From Kitasatospora purpeofusca (GTDB lineage: Bacteria; Actinomycetota; Actinomycetes; Streptomycetales; Streptomycetaceae), in contig NZ_JODS01000014.1 of NCBI RefSeq assembly GCF_000718025.1, positions 124,001 to 188,000 on the forward strand: a DNA stretch of 64,000 nt, written 5' to 3'. The notes beneath the pieces were generated by a model. The model searched no databases. It saw nothing but the letters and a program-made list of their open reading frames with translations, and was not told where the DNA came from. Positions 42,521-51,104 of this stretch are shown in pieces. The position numbers and the translations under genes are program-made. The first letter of the stretch is position 1. Every line of letters begins with the position of its first letter.

Positions 42521-42559
42521 CGGAGCCCCGCCCCCGAGCCACTCGGGGGCGGGGCTCCG
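42521..42559 (+). terminator. Terminator, 18-bp perfect stem
   Basis: Arms 42521-42538 and 42542-42559 are perfectly complementary with a 3-nt loop, 20 nt after the MscS stop. Confidence 0.9.
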
Positions 42560-42612
42560 GACCGTTCGGGGGCGGTCCGGTAACGAGTCGGCATCCTCCG
42601 TGCGAAGGGCCA

Positions 42613-42642
42613 TTGACACTCCGCTGACGGGGCCCGTACGGT
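42613..42642 (+). promoter_or_regulatory. Sigma70-like promoter of the csn operon
   Basis: TTGACA (42613-42618) and TACGGT (42637-42642) are separated by 18 nt, a strong housekeeping-type promoter ~90 nt upstream of csnR. Transcription would start near 42649, just ahead of the palindrome at 42659-42669. Confidence 0.7.
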
Positions 42643-42658
42643 CCTGTCCCAAGCGACT

Positions 42659-42669
42659 GGAAAGTTTCC
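42659..42669. promoter_or_regulatory. GGAAAGTTTCC palindrome, probable CsnR operator
   Basis: This perfect 11-bp palindrome is centred on 42664, about 15-20 nt downstream of the predicted transcription start. In S. coelicolor CsnR represses its own operon and chitosan oligosaccharides release it. The site here is assigned to CsnR by position and symmetry. Confidence 0.6.
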
Positions 42670-42728
42670 TAACAGTTCGCCGCTGGCCCGACCGGAAACC
42701 CGGCCGCCCCGAGGAGGAGGATCGTCAC

Positions 42729-43916
42729 GTGACCAGAAGCCACACCAAGACCCCCCTCGCGGGCACCCCCAGCCTGCTGCGGGCCATCAACGACCGCGCC
42801 GCGCTCGAACTGCTGCTGGCGAACGGCCCGCTCTCCCGCACCCAGATCGGTACCCTCACCGGGCTCTCCAAGCCGACCGCCTCCCAGCTGCTGGCGCGGC
42901 TGGAAGCGGCCGGGCTGGTGCTGCCGGTGGGCACCACGGCCGGCGGACCGGGGCCCAACGCGCAGCTGTACCAAGTGAATCCCGCCGCCGGATACGTCGC
43001 CGGGCTGGACGTCACCAACAGCCAGGTCCGGGTCGCGGTCGCCGACATCAGCGGCACCACCCTCTCCGAGCACGTCGTCCCCACCAAGGGCTGGCAGGCC
43101 GCCGCGACCGTGCCCCGGGTGGCCGACGCGGTCGCCGGGGCGGTCCGCGCCGCCGGGCTCGCCGAGGACGCGCTGCACACCGTGGTGATCGGCGTCGGCG
43201 GCGCGCCCGACCCGGTCACCGGCAAGCTGCGGTACGCCTCGCACCTGCCCGGCTGGCACGCGCCCCGGCTGGTCGAGGGGCTGGCCGAGGCGATCGGCGC
43301 GCCGGTGACGATCGAGAACGACGTGAACCTCGCCGCCGTCGCGGAGCAGTCCTCCGGCGCGGCCGGCGGCTTCGAGGACTTCGTGCTGCTGTGGGCGGGC
43401 GAGGGCACCGGCGCCGCGATCGTGATCGCCGGCCGGCTGCACCGCGGCTTCACCGGCGGCGCCGGGGAGGTCGGCTACATGCCGGTGCCCGGCTCGCCGG
43501 TCCGGGACGTCCGCCGGCGCAACTCCGGCGGGTTCCAGGAACTGGTCGGCGCCCCCGCCGTCCGGGCCCTGGCCAAGGAGCACGGGATCGCCGCGCCGAC
43601 CGCCGAGGAGGCGGTCGCCCGGGCCCTCGCCACCCCCGGCGCGGGGGACGCCTTCCTCACCGAACTGGCCGCCCGGCTGGCCGTCGGCCTGGCCGTGATC
43701 GTCGCCGTCGTCGACCCCCGGCTGGTGGTGCTCTCCGGCGGGGTCCCGACCACCGGTGGCGAACGGCTGCGGGCCCTGGTCGAGGAGGAGCTGGCCAGGA
43801 TCTCGCCCGCCCGGCCCGAGGTCCGGGGCAGCACGCTGACCGGCTCGCCCGTCCTGATCGGCGCACTGGCCCGCGCGCTGGCCGCCGCCCGCGAGGCGGT
43901 CTTCTCGACCCACTGA
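42729..43916 (+). CDS. csnR: ROK-family repressor of the csn operon
   Basis: CsnR is the chitosan-oligosaccharide-responsive ROK repressor heading the csnR-K operon of Streptomyces. The 395-aa protein has a helix-turn-helix (LSRTQIGTLTGLSKPTASQLLARLEAAGLV, residues ~34-64) and the sugar-kinase fold (GLDVTNSQVRVAVAD; VTIENDVNLAAVAEQS). Unlike the ROK protein at 26557-27741 it lacks the zinc Cys cluster, and the catalytic-type Glu-x-Gly-His reads EVGYMPVPG, so it is unlikely to be a kinase. GTG follows GAGGAGGAGGATCG. The adjacent transporter, GH4 enzyme and kinase genes support the call. Confidence 0.82.
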   Translation: MTRSHTKTPLAGTPSLLRAINDRAALELLLANGPLSRTQIGTLTGLSKPTASQLLARLEAAGLVLPVGTTAGGPGPNAQLYQVNPAAGYVAGLDVTNSQVRVAVADISGTTLSEHVVPTKGWQAAATVPRVADAVAGAVRAAGLAEDALHTVVIGVGGAPDPVTGKLRYASHLPGWHAPRLVEGLAEAIGAPVTIENDVNLAAVAEQSSGAAGGFEDFVLLWAGEGTGAAIVIAGRLHRGFTGGAGEVGYMPVPGSPVRDVRRRNSGGFQELVGAPAVRALAKEHGIAAPTAEEAVARALATPGAGDAFLTELAARLAVGLAVIVAVVDPRLVVLSGGVPTTGGERLRALVEEELARISPARPEVRGSTLTGSPVLIGALARALAAAREAVFSTH

Positions 43917-44069
43917 CGCCCGCCGCACGGCCCGACGCACCGCCCCAGGCCCGACGTACAGCCCGACGCACCGCCTGCACCGCCCGACCCTGCACCCACC
44001 TCTCCCCATCCCGAACGCGGGACCCGAGGCAATGACGCCTGCCCGCGGCACCCCCAGGAGGACCTCGAA

Positions 44070-45431
44070 GTGCAATCCACCACCTCCCCCGCCCGCAGAA
44101 GCCGCCGGACCCTCGCCGCCGTCACCGGCAGCGCCGTCCTCGCCCTGCTCGCCACCGCCTGCACCGGCAGCAGCGACGGCGGCGGCAGCGACGACTCGGC
44201 CAGTGGCAAGGACGTCACGATCACCTTCTGGCACGGCTGGAGCCAGGACTCCGAGGTGAAGGCGATCAACGACAACATCGCCGCCTTCGAGAAGGCCCAC
44301 CCGAACATCCACGTCAAGGCCGTCGGCAACATCGCCGACGACAAGGTCAACCAGTCCCTGCGGGCCGGCGGCGACGACGCCCCCGACGTGGTGTCCTCCT
44401 TCACCACCAACAACGTCGGCATGTTCTGTTCGACCAAGGCCTTCGTCGACCTCAAGCCGCTGCTGGCCAAGGACGGCATCGACGCCGCCAAGACCTTCCC
44501 GGCCGCGATGCTCAACTACACGCAGTTCCAGGGCAACCAGTGCTCCCTGCCGCTGCTCGGCGACGCCTTCGGCCTGTACTACAACAAGAAGGCCTTCGCC
44601 GACGCGGGCATCACCAACCCGCCGAAGACCTTCAGCGAGTTCGCCGAGGTCGCCAACAAGCTCACCGTCCCCGAGGGCGACGGCTACAAGCAGCTCGGCT
44701 TCATGCCGCTCTACCACGGCTACGAGTCGACCACCGAGCACTTCCTCGGCCAGTACGGCCCCACCTACTTCGACCCCGCCGGCAAGTCCACCGTCGCCAC
44801 CGACCCGAAGGTCGCCGCGATGATGAAGTGGCAGAAGAGCATGGTCGACAAGCTCGGCGGCTTCGACAAGCTGGAGAAGTACCGCGCCACCTTCGGCGAG
44901 GAGTTCAGCGCCAAGAACCCGTTCCACACCGGCCAGGTCGCGATGGCCATCGACGGCGAGTGGCGCACCGCCTCGCTCGCCACCGACAAGCCGGACTTCG
45001 AGTGGGCCACCGCCCCGTTCCCGGTGCCGGACGACCAGCAGGACACCTACGGCCGCGGCTACCAGACCGGCACCATCGTCGGCATCGCCAGCACCAGCAA
45101 GAAGCAGGCCGCCGCCTGGGAGTTCGTGAAGTTCCTGACCACCGACACCGACGCGGTCGTCTCCTTCGCCAACGCGATCCACAACGTGCCGAGCACCTTC
45201 GCCGCGCTGGAGTCGCCGAAGCTGGTCGCCGACGAGAACTTCAAGACCTTCGTGAACATCGCCAAGCACGCCAGCTCCGGCACCACGCCGGCCGTGGTCA
45301 ACGGCGGCGGCTACCTGGTCTCCGTGCAGAACCTCGGCTACGACTACGAGTCCGGCAAGCAGACCGACCTCACGGCAGGCCTCAGCGCCACCGCCAAGGA
45401 GATCGACGCCGCCATCGCCCAGGCCAAGTAG
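44070..45431 (+). CDS. csnE: Chito-oligosaccharide ABC transporter, lipoprotein binding component
   Basis: This extracytoplasmic solute-binding lipoprotein (453 aa) belongs to the carbohydrate uptake family 1. The signal is basic (TTSPARRSRRTL) with a hydrophobic stretch and the lipobox LLATAC. The mature protein opens VTITFWHGWSQDSEVKAINDNIAAFEKAHPNIHVKAVG, the usual sugar-binding start, and contains FGLYYNKKAFADAGITNPPKTFSEFAEVANKLT. GTG follows CCAGGAGGACCTCGAA. No ATPase is encoded in the operon, so a shared MsiK-type ATPase is expected. Substrate assignment (chitosan oligomers) comes from operon resemblance. Confidence 0.85.
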   Translation: MQSTTSPARRSRRTLAAVTGSAVLALLATACTGSSDGGGSDDSASGKDVTITFWHGWSQDSEVKAINDNIAAFEKAHPNIHVKAVGNIADDKVNQSLRAGGDDAPDVVSSFTTNNVGMFCSTKAFVDLKPLLAKDGIDAAKTFPAAMLNYTQFQGNQCSLPLLGDAFGLYYNKKAFADAGITNPPKTFSEFAEVANKLTVPEGDGYKQLGFMPLYHGYESTTEHFLGQYGPTYFDPAGKSTVATDPKVAAMMKWQKSMVDKLGGFDKLEKYRATFGEEFSAKNPFHTGQVAMAIDGEWRTASLATDKPDFEWATAPFPVPDDQQDTYGRGYQTGTIVGIASTSKKQAAAWEFVKFLTTDTDAVVSFANAIHNVPSTFAALESPKLVADENFKTFVNIAKHASSGTTPAVVNGGGYLVSVQNLGYDYESGKQTDLTAGLSATAKEIDAAIAQAK

Positions 45432-45469
45432 CGCGTACCCCGCGCGCCCGGCCCGTCCTCGGAGCTCCC

Positions 45470-46420
45470 ATGTCACTCGCGTCCGCCACCCGCAAGGGGG
45501 CCGGAGCGACCGCCCCGGCGGCCCGCACCCTCGCCTTCCTCTCCCCCTGGCTGATCGGCTTCAGCGTCTTCTTCCTGTACCCGCTGATCTCGACGATCTA
45601 CTTCTCGTTCACCAAGTACAACGGCTTCGGCTCGCCGACCTTCACCGGCCTGAAGAACTGGGACTACGTCTTCAACGACCTCCCCGCGTTCTGGCAGGGC
45701 CTGCGCAACACCCTGTGGCTGGTCGTCGTCATGGTGAGCCTGCGGGTGGCGTTCGGTCTCGGCATCGGGATGCTGATCACCAAGATCAAGTCCGGGGTCG
45801 GCTTCTTCCGGACCGCCTTCTACCTGCCGTACCTGGCCCCGCCGGTGGCCGCCACCGTCGCCTTCGCCTTCCTGCTCAACCCCGGCACCGGCCCGGTGAA
45901 CCACTTCCTCGGCGAGATCGGGCTGCCGCAGCCCGGCTGGTTCGCCGACCCGAACTGGTCGAAGCCCGCCCTCACCCTGCTCGCCATGTGGGGCGTCGGC
46001 GACCTGATGGTCATCTTCATGGCGTCCCTGCTGGACGTCCCGAAGGAGCAGTACGAGGCCGCCGAGCTCGACGGGGCCGGCCCGTTCCAGCGGTTCCGCT
46101 ACGTCACCCTGCCGAACATCTCGCCGATCATCATGTTCGCGGTGGTCACCGGCGTCATCCAGACCATGCAGTACTACACGCAGGCCTTCGTCGCCGGAAG
46201 GGTCGCCGCCGGCAACGCGGGCAACTCCGGCCAGCAGTTCGAGCCCGGCTACCCGAACGGCTCCACCTGGACCCTGCCGCAGATGGTCTACAACCTCGGC
46301 TTCCAGCGCTTCAACTACGGCGCGGCGTGCGTCGTGGCCCTGGTGCTGTTCGTCATCTCGATGGCCGTGACCTCGGTGCTGATGCGCCGCAAGTCCGGCT
46401 TCATGGCCAGCGACGACTAG
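45470..46420 (+). CDS. csnF: Chito-oligosaccharide ABC permease 1
   Basis: This inner-membrane permease (316 aa, MalF-like) has six predicted helices, beginning TLAFLSPWLIGFSVFFLYPLISTIYFSFTKYNGF. The cytoplasmic EAA loop (EQYEAAELDGAGPFQRFRYVTLPNISP) docks the ATPase. ATG 45470 follows GGAG at 45461-45464. It lies 38 nt after csnE and is expected to pair with the following permease. The long external loop around residues 230-280 (GNAGNSGQQFEPGYPNGSTW) is a distinctive feature. Confidence 0.88.
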   Translation: MSLASATRKGAGATAPAARTLAFLSPWLIGFSVFFLYPLISTIYFSFTKYNGFGSPTFTGLKNWDYVFNDLPAFWQGLRNTLWLVVVMVSLRVAFGLGIGMLITKIKSGVGFFRTAFYLPYLAPPVAATVAFAFLLNPGTGPVNHFLGEIGLPQPGWFADPNWSKPALTLLAMWGVGDLMVIFMASLLDVPKEQYEAAELDGAGPFQRFRYVTLPNISPIIMFAVVTGVIQTMQYYTQAFVAGRVAAGNAGNSGQQFEPGYPNGSTWTLPQMVYNLGFQRFNYGAACVVALVLFVISMAVTSVLMRRKSGFMASDD

Positions 46421-46441
46421 CGGCCCAGTGAGGACACGATC

Positions 46442-47365
46442 ATGACTCTCAGCTCGACCCTCCCCTCCGAGGCCCCCGGGAAGCGGACCGGCCGGGGCGT
46501 CGCCCGCGGCCCCGTCACCGCCGCCGAGCGGGTCGCCCGCCGGCGCGCGCTGCTCAACTGGGTGGCCGTCCACTCGCTGGCGATCGCCGCCGGCCTGTTC
46601 TTCCTGCTGCCGTTCGTCTTCGTCTTCCTCACCTCGGTGATGACCGACAGCCAGGCACTCACCACCGACTACTGGCCCACCTCCTGGAACTGGGGCAACT
46701 ACGGCAAGGTCTGGAACACCCCCGGCTTCCTCACCTGGTGGCGCAACACCCTGCTCTACGCGCTCGCCGGCACCGTGCTGACCGTCGTCTCCAGCCTGCC
46801 GGTCGCCTACGCCCTCGCGAAGTTCCGCTTCCGCGGCCGCAACCTGGCGATGATGGCGGTCATCTCGATGATGATGCTGCCGCCGCAGGTCACCATCATC
46901 CCGATGTACCTGTTCTGGGCGAAGCAGCTGGGCCTCGGCGGCTCGCTCTGGCCGCTGATCATCCCGATGGCCTTCGGCGACGCCTTCTCGATCTTCCTGC
47001 TGCGGCAGTTCCTGCTGACCATCCCCAAGGAGTACATCGAGGCGGCCCGGATCGACGGCTGCGGCGAACTGCGCACCCTGCTGCGGGTGGTGCTGCCGAT
47101 GGCCAAGCCGGCCATCGCCGCCGTCGCGCTGTTCCAGTTCTTCTACTGCTGGAACGACTACTTCGGCCCGCAGATCTACGCCAGCAGCAACCACGACGCC
47201 TGGACCCTCTCCTACGGACTGGAGTCCTTCAAGGGCGCCCACCACACCAACTGGAACCTCACCATGGCCGCCACCCTGCTGGTGATGGCCCCGGTGATCG
47301 TCCTCTTCTTCTTCGCACAGAAGGCCTTCATCGAAGGCGTGACACTGACAGGGGTCAAGGGCTGA
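46442..47365 (+). CDS. csnG: Chito-oligosaccharide ABC permease 2
   Basis: This MalG-like permease (307 aa) has a ~35-residue cytoplasmic N-terminus and helices starting AVHSLAIAAGLFFLLPFVFVFLTSVMTD. Typical SLPVAYALAKFRFRGRNLAMMAVISMMMLPPQ follows, and its EAA loop is KEYIEAARIDGCGELRTLLRVVLPMAKPAIA. Its stop and the next start share one base (TGATG), implying translational coupling with the glycosidase gene. ATG follows GAGGACACGATC. Confidence 0.9.
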   Translation: MTLSSTLPSEAPGKRTGRGVARGPVTAAERVARRRALLNWVAVHSLAIAAGLFFLLPFVFVFLTSVMTDSQALTTDYWPTSWNWGNYGKVWNTPGFLTWWRNTLLYALAGTVLTVVSSLPVAYALAKFRFRGRNLAMMAVISMMMLPPQVTIIPMYLFWAKQLGLGGSLWPLIIPMAFGDAFSIFLLRQFLLTIPKEYIEAARIDGCGELRTLLRVVLPMAKPAIAAVALFQFFYCWNDYFGPQIYASSNHDAWTLSYGLESFKGAHHTNWNLTMAATLLVMAPVIVLFFFAQKAFIEGVTLTGVKG

Positions 47366-48654
47366 TGTCCGCACTCAAGCTGGCCATCATCGGCGGCGGT
47401 TCTACGTACACCCCGGAGCTGATCGACGGCTTCGCCAGGCTCCGCGACACCCTGCCGATCGGCGAACTCGTCCTCGTCGACCCGGCCGCCGACCGGCTGG
47501 AGCTGATCGGCGGACTGGCCCGGCGGATCTTCGCCAAGCAGGGCCACGGCGCGGTCGTCACCACGACCACCGACATCGAGGCCGGCGTCGCGGACGCCGA
47601 CGCGGTGCTGCTGCAGCTGCGGGTCGGCGGACAGGCCGCCCGCAACCAGGACGAGACCTGGCCGCTGGAGTGCGGCTGCGTCGGCCAGGAGACCACCGGC
47701 GCGGGCGGCCTCGCCAAGGCGCTGCGCACCGTCCCGGTGGTGCTCGACATCGCCGAGAAGGTCCGCCGCGCCAACCCGGACGCCTGGATCGTCGACTTCA
47801 CCAACCCGGTCGGCATCGTCACCCGCGCCCTGCGGGAGGCCGGCCACAAGGCCGTCGGCCTGTGCAACGTGGCGATCGGCTTCCAGCGCCGCTTCGCCAA
47901 GCACCTCGGGGTCGACCCGGAGCTGGTCCGGCTCGACCACGTCGGCCTCAACCACCTCAGCTGGGAGCGCGGCGTCACCCTGCTGGACGCGCCCGGCGCG
48001 GCCGGCGGCCGGGAGGTGCTGCCGGAACTGCTGGCCGGTTTCGGCAAGGAGATCGCCGACGACATCCGGCTGCCGCAGCGGGTGGTCGAGCGGCTCGGCG
48101 TCGTGCCGTCCTACTACCTGCGGTACTTCTACCAGCACGACCTGGTGGTGGAGGAGCTGAAGGTCAAGGGCTCCCGGGCCGCCGAGGTCGCCGAGATCGA
48201 GCGGCAGCTGCTGGAGCTGTACGCCGACCCGGCCCTCGACACCAAGCCGGAGCTGCTCGACCGGCGCGGCGGCGCGTTCTACTCCGAGGCGGCGGTGCAG
48301 CTCATCGCCGCCCTGCTCGGCACCGGCGGCGGGACCTCGGTGCAGGTGGTGAACACCCGCAACGACGGGGTGCTGCCGTTCCTGCCCGACGACGCCGTGA
48401 TCGAGGTGCCGGCCGAGGTCGACGCGGCGGGCGTGCGCCCGCTGCCGCAGCGCCCGCTGGAGCCGCTGTACGCCGGCCTGGTCGCCGCCGTCACCTCCTA
48501 CGAGCACCTGGCCCTGGACGCCGCCCTGCGCGGCGGTCGCGACCGGGTCTTCGACGCACTGCTCGCCCACCCGCTGGTCGGCCAGATCGACCTCGCCGAC
48601 CGGCTCACGGACCGGCTGCTCGCCCACAACCGCGAGCACCTCGCCTGGGCCTGA
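47365..48654 (+). CDS. csnH: GH4-family 6-phospho-beta-glucosidase-like enzyme
   Basis: This NAD+- and metal-dependent family-4 glycosidase (429 aa) uses redox-elimination chemistry on the intracellular sugar. Motifs are the NAD-binding LKLAIIGGGSTYTPELIDGFARL, the acidic NTRNDGVLPFLPDDAVIEVPAEVD, CGCVGQETTGAGGLAKALRT, and the metal ligands Cys and His in FTNPVGIVTRALREAGHKAVGLCNVAIGFQRRF and LDHVGLNHLSWERGV. In the csn operon this enzyme should process imported chito-oligosaccharides, probably with the kinase encoded next. That is a pathway inference. Confidence 0.86.
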   Translation: MSALKLAIIGGGSTYTPELIDGFARLRDTLPIGELVLVDPAADRLELIGGLARRIFAKQGHGAVVTTTTDIEAGVADADAVLLQLRVGGQAARNQDETWPLECGCVGQETTGAGGLAKALRTVPVVLDIAEKVRRANPDAWIVDFTNPVGIVTRALREAGHKAVGLCNVAIGFQRRFAKHLGVDPELVRLDHVGLNHLSWERGVTLLDAPGAAGGREVLPELLAGFGKEIADDIRLPQRVVERLGVVPSYYLRYFYQHDLVVEELKVKGSRAAEVAEIERQLLELYADPALDTKPELLDRRGGAFYSEAAVQLIAALLGTGGGTSVQVVNTRNDGVLPFLPDDAVIEVPAEVDAAGVRPLPQRPLEPLYAGLVAAVTSYEHLALDAALRGGRDRVFDALLAHPLVGQIDLADRLTDRLLAHNREHLAWA

Positions 48655-48710
48655 CCCGCCCGGCCTCCGCGCCGGTCCCGTCCCGGCGCCGGACCGGGCC
48701 GCCGGTCCCG

Positions 48711-48742
48711 CGGCCCGCACCCCGTGGGGGGAGTGCGGGCCG
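48711..48742 (+). other. Intra-operon hairpin between csnH and csnK
   Basis: Arms 48711-48720 and 48733-48742 form a 10-bp perfect stem with a 12-nt loop in the 197-nt gap. It might attenuate transcription or stabilise the upstream message. Nothing else is seen in the gap. Confidence 0.5.
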
Positions 48743-48851
48743 GGCCACCGGCGGCGCGGCGGCCGGCGCCCGGCGGACGCCGGGAGGAGAAGCCATCCCC
48801 GGCCGGGAAAGACCCCCGGCCGGGCCACGTACGACGAGCCGCGGGGACCCG

Positions 48852-49871
48852 ATGACCCACCAGCCCGAACCACACCTGCCAGGCGTCCTCGCCATCGACG
48901 CCGGCAACTCCAAGACCGACGTCGCCCTCGTCGGCGCCGACGGCCGTGTCCTCGGCTCCGCCCGGGGCGGCGGCTTCACACCGCAGAAGACCGGTGGCGC
49001 CGCCGCCGTGGCCGGCCTCGCCCCGCTGGTCGAGGAGGCCGCCGCGGCCGCCGGGCTGACCGGCTGGACCGGCCCGCTGACCAGCCACGTCAGCGCCTGC
49101 CTGGCCAACGCCGACCTCCCGGTCGAGGAGGAGGCGCTGCGGGTGGCCCTGGAGTCCCACCCCTGGGGCGTCAGCAACACCGTGGTCAACGACACCTTCG
49201 GCCTGCTGCGGGCCGGCACCGACGGCCCGCGCGGGGTCGCCGTCGTCTGCGGCGCCGGCATCAACTGCGTCGGACTGCTGCCGGACGGCCGCACCGCCCG
49301 CTTCCCCGCCCTCGGCGAGCTCACCGGCGACTGGGGCGGCGGCGCCGGTCTGGCCGTCAGCAGCATGTGGCACGCCGTCCGCGCGGAGGACGGGCGCGGC
49401 GGGCCGACCGCGCTGGCGCCCGCGATCGCCGAGCACTTCGGCCTGCCCAGCGCCGTCGCCGTCGCCGAGGCCGTCCACCTCGGGCACCTGCCGTTCGCCC
49501 GGCTGCACGAGATCGTGCGGGTGCTGTTCGCCGTCGCCGGGGAGGGCGACGGGGCGGCGCTGGAGCTGATCGACCGGCAGGCCGACGAGATCACCCGGCT
49601 CGCGCTGGTCGCGCTGCGCCGCCTCGACCTGCTGGACACGCCGACCCCGGTGGTGCTCGGCGGCGGAGTGCTGGCCGCCCGGCAGTCGCTGCTGCTGGAC
49701 AACCTGACCGCGCGCCTGGCGCGGGTGGCGCCGCTCGCCGAGCCCCGGGTCGTCGTCGCGCCGCCGGTGCTGGGCGCCGTCCTGCTCGGCCTGGACCACC
49801 TGCGGGCCGGGCCGCAGGCGCAGGAGCGGGCGCGGCGGGCCTACGACCCGCTGCACCCGGTGGCCGCGTAG
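48852..49871 (+). CDS. csnK: BadF/BadG-type sugar kinase (N-acetylglucosamine kinase-like)
   Basis: This ASKHA-fold kinase (339 aa) of the BadF/BadG/N-acetylglucosamine-kinase family probably phosphorylates the amino-sugar product of the csn pathway. Motifs are the phosphate-1 loop LAIDAGNSKTDVALV, the connect/phosphate-2 segment VAVVCGAGINCVGLLPDGRTARFPALGELTGDWGGGAGLA and the adenosine site VVLGGGVLAARQSLLLDNL. ATG 48852 follows GCGGGGACCCG. It lies 197 nt beyond csnH, so it may have its own leader, but orientation and function place it in the operon. Confidence 0.85.
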   Translation: MTHQPEPHLPGVLAIDAGNSKTDVALVGADGRVLGSARGGGFTPQKTGGAAAVAGLAPLVEEAAAAAGLTGWTGPLTSHVSACLANADLPVEEEALRVALESHPWGVSNTVVNDTFGLLRAGTDGPRGVAVVCGAGINCVGLLPDGRTARFPALGELTGDWGGGAGLAVSSMWHAVRAEDGRGGPTALAPAIAEHFGLPSAVAVAEAVHLGHLPFARLHEIVRVLFAVAGEGDGAALELIDRQADEITRLALVALRRLDLLDTPTPVVLGGGVLAARQSLLLDNLTARLARVAPLAEPRVVVAPPVLGAVLLGLDHLRAGPQAQERARRAYDPLHPVAA

Positions 49872-50066
49872 TCCCGGGCTCCCCTGCTGCCGGGCTTCCG
49901 GGCTCCCCGTCCGCCGCCGTGTCCCCCCCCCTGTCCTCCGCCCCCTGTCCTCCGCCCCCGCCGGGCCCGCACGCCCGGCGGGGGCGGTCGTGCGTCCGGG
50001 GCGGAAACAGTGGGGGTCGGTGGTGGGGGGCGGTGGCCGGCGGAAAGGGTGGGGCGGGAGCGCCCT

Positions 50067-50107
50067 CCGGCAGCACTTTGCAAAGTGCTGCCGGGACTTT
50101 GCAAAGT
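50067..50107. promoter_or_regulatory. Pair of ACTTTGCAAAGT palindromes
   Basis: A 28-bp perfect palindrome (50067-50094) is centred on ACTTTGCAAAGT, and a second ACTTTGCAAAGT lies at 50096-50107, with centres 21 bp apart. The sites are in the 333-nt gap after csnK, about 100 nt upstream of a lipoprotein gene. The rest of the gap is GC-rich and shows no gene. The same doublet recurs at 52036-52070. Confidence 0.7.
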
Positions 50108-50204
50108 GTTCCGGGGCGGTGGCGGCGGTGAAGCGGAACCGGTCGGACGGATTCCACGTGTACGCGGGTGTCTCGTCCGGTCACGTTCCTGGAAGACTCA
50201 TCCC

Positions 50205-50786
50205 ATGACCGCGCCCCGCCGCCTCCTCCTCGCCGTGCTGCTCAGCTGCGCCGTCACCACCGGCCTCGCCGCCTGCACCCCGATCGACGAGGACCCGACG
50301 CTGGCAATGTCCTCGGACGAGGTCGGCGACGCCCGGGACCCCGACGACATCGACGACGCCGGGGAGGACGGGTACCCGGACACCGAGGAGTACTGGGCGT
50401 CCCCCGGGGCCGGGGCCGACCTCGACCTCGCCTCCCCCGCCGTCTCCCCCGCCGCCTGCGAGACCGGGGCCGGGCGCCGGGTGGTCCAGGTCCTCGAGGT
50501 CCGCGACGGCCGGCTGAGCGTCCGCCCGGCGCCGCCCGGCTGTCCCAGCGACGCCGAACCGGTCGAACTCGCCCTGGCCGCACACGCCACCGCCACCCTG
50601 GTCGACCTCCCGCACGACGAGCCGGCCAAGGAGGTCCAGCTGCCCGTCCTCCTGGACCACCTCGACACCTGCCTGTCCGGCGGCGAGCCCGAACCCCCCT
50701 ACGCCTGCTACGGCGACACCTACGACCTGGTCGTGGACGCCCGCGGCCGGATCACCCGGATCCGGGAGCTGCGGACGTCCTCCTGA
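50205..50786 (+). CDS. Acidic lipoprotein of unknown function
   Basis: This 193-aa exported lipoprotein has a short basic N-terminus (MTAPRRLLLAVLLSC) and the lipobox GLAAC near residues 20-24. A strongly acidic linker of ~40 residues (DEVGDARDPDDIDDAGEDG) then leads to a small domain with four cysteines (ACETGAG, PGCPSD, DTCLSGG, YACYGD), likely two disulfides. The C-terminus YDLVVDARGRITRIRELR is beta-strand-like. ATG 50205 follows GGAAGACTC. I do not recognise the family. The pair of palindromes ~100 nt upstream could control it. Confidence 0.72.
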   Translation: MTAPRRLLLAVLLSCAVTTGLAACTPIDEDPTLAMSSDEVGDARDPDDIDDAGEDGYPDTEEYWASPGAGADLDLASPAVSPAACETGAGRRVVQVLEVRDGRLSVRPAPPGCPSDAEPVELALAAHATATLVDLPHDEPAKEVQLPVLLDHLDTCLSGGEPEPPYACYGDTYDLVVDARGRITRIRELRTSS

Positions 50787-50862
50787 GCCGTGCTGAGCCG
50801 CCCCGAGCCGCCCTGGGTCGTCGCGCGCGGGCGGCGGGACCGGCCCCTTTCGACGGCGGGGC

Positions 50863-50893
50863 TTGACCTCACGTGCGGTTGAGGTTGTCGGAT
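50863..50893 (+). promoter_or_regulatory. MerR-type spaced promoter with ACCTCA-N8-TGAGGT palindrome
   Basis: TTGACC (-35, 50863-50868), a 19-nt spacer and TCGGAT (-10, 50888-50893) enclose the inverted repeat ACCTCA-N8-TGAGGT (50866-50885). Long spacers with central dyads mark MerR/SoxR-activated promoters. The gap (50787-51104) has no regulator or redox gene. The downstream GNAT gene begins 211 nt later. Confidence 0.5.
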
Positions 50894-51104
50894 GGTTCGT
50901 GACCGGTCCGAGCCACGCGGTCGATGCCCAGTCAGCGGCGTGGTCCGGGACCGGTGCCGGGGCCGCCTCCGATCCTGCGATCGTGCCAGGAGGCGGCCCC
51001 TCTCCCGTCCCCGGGGCCGAAGCTCCGTCCGGATCCGGTCCGCCTGATCCGGTCCGCCGAATCCGGTCGACAGGAGCGGCTCGGGTGGCGCAGAGTCAGG
51101 ACAC

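Noticed and set aside
43917..44069. Repeated CCCGACGCACCGC units between csnR and csnE considered as a second CsnR operator
   Set aside because: No dyad symmetry and no GGAAAGTTTCC-like core; this looks like ordinary GC-rich spacer.
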